A DNA stretch of 64,000 bases, taken from Bryoerythrophyllum caledonicum. Its lineage: Eukaryota > Streptophyta > Bryopsida > Pottiales > Pottiaceae. Under the pieces are notes generated by a model, which worked only from the letters and a program-made list of their open reading frames with translations, was not told the origin of the DNA and did not search any database. The position numbers and the translations under genes were made by a program. Shown here in pieces: positions 59,130 to 64,000 of this stretch (position 1 is the first letter of the stretch; each line of letters opens with the position of its first letter). The stretch spans positions 5,566,417-5,630,416 of the forward strand of contig OZ020524.1 in assembly GCA_963971425.1 (NCBI GenBank), given 5' to 3'.

Positions 59130-60550
59130 TTAGAAGTAATATCAGTCACTTTTTTTCATGTTATTATTTAATTGTAATTAGTAATTTTGTAGTCAATGAT
59201 TTATAGTCATTTCATGTACTATTTATGCTTTCTCTAGTAATTCTGTAGTTGTACTAAAGTCATTGTTTAGTAATGATATATTACTTCTGTAGTCATTGTA
59301 CAGAAATTTTTTTGTTTAATAAATTTGTATGGGGTATGGGCTTGCGATACCATGTGGAGGTTTTGGTGGATTTGCTAAATCTCAAAATCAAGCGACAGAA
59401 AGAAGCTTAGGGAAGAGTGAGTGGTCTTGCAAGGGACAAATGACATAGAAGAAGTATTTCAAAATCATGGTTCCATGTAGACATCGGTTGTGTCCACAAC
59501 AATATTGATCTTATGTCCGTGAACGAGCTAGCTGATCACTACAAGGTCCAAGATGCTTGTGGCAGTAATATTTTATGGAAAGAAGAATTTGTGAAGCTTA
59601 AACAAGAGAATTGATTGAGGACTTTATTTTATATTTGGTGTTTATCGAGCATGCATTACAGGTGCTAGTAGATGGTTGTTATTGGATGTTGTATTTGAGG
59701 GGCTTTTGTAGCATTGCTCTAGTGACCATTTTGTTTATTTCAAAGTATTTCATGACAAAAACATCTTTGGTATTATTTTTGGTTTTATAACACAACACAA
59801 TGACTAATCAATAACTAGGCAATTTACATAAAAAAATAATCAATAACTACAGAATAAGTACAGACAAACCTCAGAGCAACCAAATAATAATTAGAGTAGA
59901 ACTAAACTAACACCGCACAATGACTAAATAATAACTAGGCAGTTCACCAAAAAACTATCAAATAATTACAGAATAACTACACAGAAACCTTATAATAACT
60001 AAATGACTCGGTGACACAAACTGAAATTAGTGCATGCAATTCTATTATAGCTAAATTTATAATATCACAATAACTAAGTAATTACTAGCTTAACATTGCA
60101 TAATGACTAAACAATCACTAGGCTAGACATTCAATTATGGTATCCAATGAACCACCTCCATATACAAAAAGGTGGGTCCCACACATACAGTGATACATAA
60201 GCTGCCACGTAGGATTCCATGTCAGCAAGAGAACACATCGTTGTCCACATCAACCACCACGTTTAATTCCACATCACACATAAAATCGACATCATTATCC
60301 ACCTTAAATTCCATGCCACACTCAAATCCACGTCAGTTGCCACCTCATCAATTTTTGAGGATGATGGGCCACATTAGTAGATGGATGAGAAATCCACGTG
60401 GCAAAAAGAATGACTACATAAATCTATTACTCAAAACTATTACTGTGCCCAAACTAAATTTTTTTTAGTCATTCCCTAGTAATACAAGTCATCTATGACT
60501 CAACAATGACTAAAATTGCTAGTCATTGATGCATCGATTTCCCGTAGTGC
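59130..60550. mobile_element. Inverted-repeat element ending in a CACTA-like terminus
   Basis: The left part (about 59175-59302) is packed with TAGTCATT, GTAATTCTGTAGT and TTTAGTAATG. The right part (about 59790-60150) is packed with the complements AATGACTA, ACTACAGAATAA and ACTAAACAATCACTAG. The right end GATGCATCGATTTCCCGTAGTG at 60528-60549 reads CACTACGGGAAATCG on the other strand, a CACTA-type terminus with subterminal TAGTCATTG repeats. Between the arms, 59475-59610 contains a short protein-like stretch (VNELADHYKVQDACGSN). No left CACTA terminus was identified. Confidence 0.5.
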
Positions 60551-62499
60551 TATTCATGAGCTTTGACACGAAATGCTAAAGCAAATAAGATTGAAAATGT
60601 CTCTCCTTCATGACCACAACCGAAACTTTGACAAAATAGCTCCATGTTCCACATTGAATGAGAATTGCAAGAAAAATCAGAACCTAGTGAAGAATTCACC
60701 AAACTTTGTGAATTCCAAGTCCAAAGCAGTGTCGACAACAACGAAGTCATTACCACCACTTGAAATGACTTCCTTCTCTTGTTAAAACAATATCATAGGC
60801 AAAGAAGCAAGAGCTTTCTGGAGATCCTACCTGTGGGAATGTGTTCCACAAGGTTTCGGATATAGCTTTGAAATCCGGTAAACATAAGGGTGAACGGAAG
60901 GTGAAAGGTGGTCAGATTACCCGGTTCCTCCTCGATCACGACCGGAAAATGGAGCCAGAAGATCACGGCAAACGCAGGAGCTAGTGAGGAACTTGCTTCC
61001 GTAAAGACCAACAACTCGAAGAATTTAGACTACCGGAGAGCAACCACTCCGGTAAGAATCTCTACCATTCCGGATGTGATAGGGCCGTCCGGAAATCCAA
61101 GGAGTTTCGGGCAGCAGGAGAGGACGTTGGCAACTCTTGACCTCGCCTCTCCCATGAATTGGAGCAAGATCCCCCTTCCCAGCACGTAAACACTCAAGAC
61201 CTGGAAGAACTTGCTTCTAGAGGGAGTCTTGCAAGGGACTCCTCCGATCTTCCGGCTCTCCTCAACATCACCTCCTGACGTTTGCAGGCGGTCATCCTCA
61301 CCGGTAATGGCGCAATCCATGGAGGCAATCCCAAGCCTCAACAGAAGCTTCCGAGACCTGATCGAAAAGCAGATTGATGCAACCGGAGAACCGGCACCTG
61401 TATAGTCTCCGGATGAACTTCCTACACCGGCTTCTGAATGCGGGTCGAAGCAGCCGAAGCCGACTGGAAAGGAGGTAGAAGGATCACTTAGGCGTAGAAG
61501 CCCTAGGCTCAAGAGTGTTTGGAACACCCCTTAGTTAGACTTGGATTTGAAGTTAATTTTGTGCACTTCTTAGATGTCGATGAATCCGGGTCTCAGATCC
61601 AAAGTTTTCAAATCTGAGCCCGGAATTATCGGAATTCTAGAGGTAGGGCCTTTTTGTTGTCAGGATAAGATTTTCCAGATTTCTTGCAGATAAGGTAGAC
61701 TAAAATTAGGAAACTTAGCTTGTATTTAGTAGATGAGTTTTAGAAGTCTCATCATCTTCTTTCTCTCGCTGAGAACGTTTTCAACCTATCACTATGTTGG
61801 CTCTCTAAACCTTGTGATGTTGAGTTTTTTCTTGTTAGGAGCGGATCCATTATGGTTTGTGGTGTGGTGATTAAGTTCTTCCGTAGTGAGCGTTAGAGTG
61901 GTTGTAGTTGAGGCAACCGGTAGGGACTTGCATCGGGAGAGCGCTCGGGAGAGCGCTCGGAAGAGCTGGAGAAGAGCTTGGGGAAAGGCTTAATATTCTC
62001 CAAGGTCCGGAGGTAGCCAAGAAGAGAAGAGACGTCTTGCAGAGGTGTGCTTGATAGTCTTTAGGGCACAGAAGCTCCGTGTGAAACTGGATTCGAGTTG
62101 AGGTTAGAATCTACCCCTGTGTAGAATAGGTATTTTTACGATTGGCTTTTTACAACCCACCGTATAGATTCATTCTCGAGGAAGTAGGGAATTCTAGAAT
62201 ACTTTAGGATGTCACAATTTATTCTTTTAATTTCTGTTTTATATTTCTCATGGATTAATGGCCTTATTTACAACATCATAGTATGTTCAAAAACTACAAT
62301 CAACTAACCCACAAGCTATTAGTCTTCAATAATTGATAGCTCCTCAAGCTCCAAATTGGGTTCTTCATTTCCATGATATTCACCGAGCTGCCAATACATG
62401 GCACCCTCAACACTGCAGGGTTCTTGCATAATTCCAGTCTAAGAATATTTAGGCTCAAACTTAATTAGCCATTGATAATCTTCCTCTCTTAACACAACA
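60551..62499 (+). other. Spacer with a decayed open frame of unknown origin
   Basis: From 60908 to 61532 one frame runs 208 codons with stops only at 61187, 61403 and 61530. It contains MEAIPSLNRSFRDLIEKQID and a basic end SLRRRSPRLKSVWNTP. It could be a retroelement gag or leader-region frame. No zinc knuckle or enzyme motif is visible. 61560-62499 shows nothing recognisable. Confidence 0.35.
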
Positions 62500-63990
62500 C
62501 CGATTGGAGTATCCCGATTGGTTTTTAATAATATATAATTCTCCTCACAGATTTTCTTTTTAGTTTTTTAACTGACATACTTTATAATCCCGCCTAAATA
62601 ATGTGCTCTGCCGTATTTTAAATTCAATAGGGTTCTTAATTTCTCCAATAGATGTCTGTCATATAACTGCCTTCCTCGCATACTCACCAATTGGTGATAT
62701 TCTACATAAATGATCCGTTCACACCTTCCAATAATCCTTTCCAATCGGTACCAAAATCCTTCACAGTAATTCCAGTTCCTAAGTCACTAATAACCAATGG
62801 GATTAACACTTTTCAATCCTGCAACCACTTCCTTCATTAACGCACTATAATTTATTCCCCAATTGGTTTATTATATTTAGGTTCCAGTCAAACCAATCGG
62901 GTTCACAATGTTCAGCACACTACTTAATTAATCATTTAATTCCACACATTCTCCAATCGCATCAATTCCTAGTCGGTTTCACTAATTTTCTCCCCTATTG
63001 GCTTTTCTAACTAAACTTCAAATCACAGCTTCCAATAAACGTGGTGATTATTCAATTGGCAATTTCCATCAATTCCTTTCAGGATCAGATTTTGCAACCC
63101 AATTAATTCCTTCCACATTATATCAACTATTACCAAATTACCAAAGATGGACACACACACGCAATAATAACCTATAGGGAATTCACTTCAGATCGTAGAA
63201 ACTACAGCACGCTCCACGGTTCACAACACCAATAATTCCTAACCTCCAATTGGTAACTGAATATTCTCAATCTCTTCTTATTAAATTCGTGCACGCATAA
63301 ATCAACCAAACACCATCAACCACACATCCATGTACAACAACTCTTAATCTTGATTTTCTCAACTCAGAGACTATGCTCAATTTCACACACTGAATTCTCC
63401 AATTGATGTGCACTCAAACTCATGCCCTCTTCACCACTGCATCCAAATTCTCATACTCCAATTGGTGTCACTGTTGTGAGGGTACAATTCACCAATCGGA
63501 CTGACAAACATTCATGCTCACAATACTTTCAACACAATCTCACTTTTACCAATGTTTTAGAATCAACTCTAAACAGTGGAACAACTCCTCACCAATTGGC
63601 ACAATTACTCTTTCACCAATTCATGCACATGCACACAATTCACTGAGTCCACACAATTATTCCAATTATAACTTTAATTATAATATATTTACACTTTGGA
63701 AATTCTCCCAATTGTTCACAAAACAAACACAAACATCAACAAAGCCAAAACTTCCTCAAACCAGGAAGGAGCTTTGGCACTTCAGGCACAAAAACTAACT
63801 CTCAATCGGTTCCTTCCTAAGTTCCCTTGTACCTCTCCCATCGGATGTGCCTTTTCATCCTCACACTTCCACCACCCAATCAGATCGCTCTTAACCAACT
63901 GACCTATCAGAAAGTATCTTACTAATGCACCAATTGGGAAAGCCATTACTAATAGGGCCTATTTGCAACATAAAACTAATCCTATTGGTA
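62500..63990. repeat. Field of CCAATTGG / CCAATCGG motifs
   Basis: About two dozen palindromic or near-palindromic octamers occur at 40-90 bp spacing, often with flanking AC/GT. Examples are CCGATTGG at 62500, CACCAATTGGTG at 62685-62696, CCAATCGGTACC at 62741, CCAATTGG at about 62859, CCAATCGG at 62893, and further copies at about 63051, 63246, 63461, 63493, 63591 and 63932. The DNA between them is not repeated. It continues to the window edge. Confidence 0.7.
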
Positions 63991-64000
63991 AATATACGCA

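Noticed and set aside
47428-60549. One complete CACTA element from 47428 to 60549
   Set aside because: The two ends share only CACTA; the inner sequences (TAAGAGAACC versus CGGGAAATCG) and subterminal motifs differ, so they are probably different elements.
1-64000. tRNA, rRNA or snoRNA genes
   Set aside because: No cloverleaf with a convincing B-box or rRNA-like stretch was seen by eye; a tRNAscan-SE/Infernal run would be decisive.

Overview
The window is nuclear DNA of a land plant. Genes have spliceosomal introns with GT/AG borders, and they include a plastid-type Cu/Zn superoxide dismutase, a TIR-NB-ARC-LRR immune receptor and a TORNADO1-like ROCO protein. The gene style and the AT-rich, transposon-filled spacers would fit an early-diverging plant (bryophyte, lycophyte or fern). 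I could not run searches, so no species is named.

Layout. 0-5 kb: a decayed Ty3/gypsy chromovirus integrase-chromodomain end, a copy of a dispersed repeat and a 24-bp tandem repeat. 5.4-11.8 kb (+): a four-exon TNL gene whose LRR exon grew by tandem duplication of an exact 285-bp unit and is broken by an in-frame TGA. 11.8-15.6 kb: repeat-rich spacer. 15.6-17.1 kb (-): seven-exon plastid Cu/Zn SOD. 20.8-25.3 kb (+): a seven-exon gene for an aprataxin-like DNA-repair protein with PBZ finger, P-loop kinase, macro, HIT and C-terminal zinc-finger domains. 30.2-31.5 kb (+): an intronless GC-rich gene of unknown function. 32.1-34.2 kb (-): an inverted partial copy of the aprataxin-like gene. 34.5-39.1 kb (-): a three-exon ROCO (LRR-Roc-COR) gene.

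From 40 kb to the right end I see only repeats and broken mobile elements. These are a Ty3/gypsy integrase with a C-terminal PHD-like finger (44.9-47.4 kb, -), a CACTA-like terminus at 47.43 kb, a DUF7869-type protein split around a CENPB/pogo-type gene carrying in-frame stops (48.1-52.2 kb), a perfect 29-bp hairpin (52.65 kb), a 41-bp tandem repeat, a ~186-bp satellite-like array (56.3-57.7 kb), an inverted-repeat element ending in a CACTA-like terminus (59.1-60.55 kb), and a 1.5-kb field of CCAATTGG-like motifs running to the window edge.

Functional links. The SOD, the TNL and the aprataxin-like gene all have stress or damage roles, but nothing in the sequence shows co-regulation. The strongest candidates for something new are the PBZ-kinase-macro-HIT fusion with its truncated inverted copy, the LRR expansion in the TNL, and the nested DUF7869/CENPB element. 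All exon borders were set by eye from reading frame, splice consensus and family alignment from memory.
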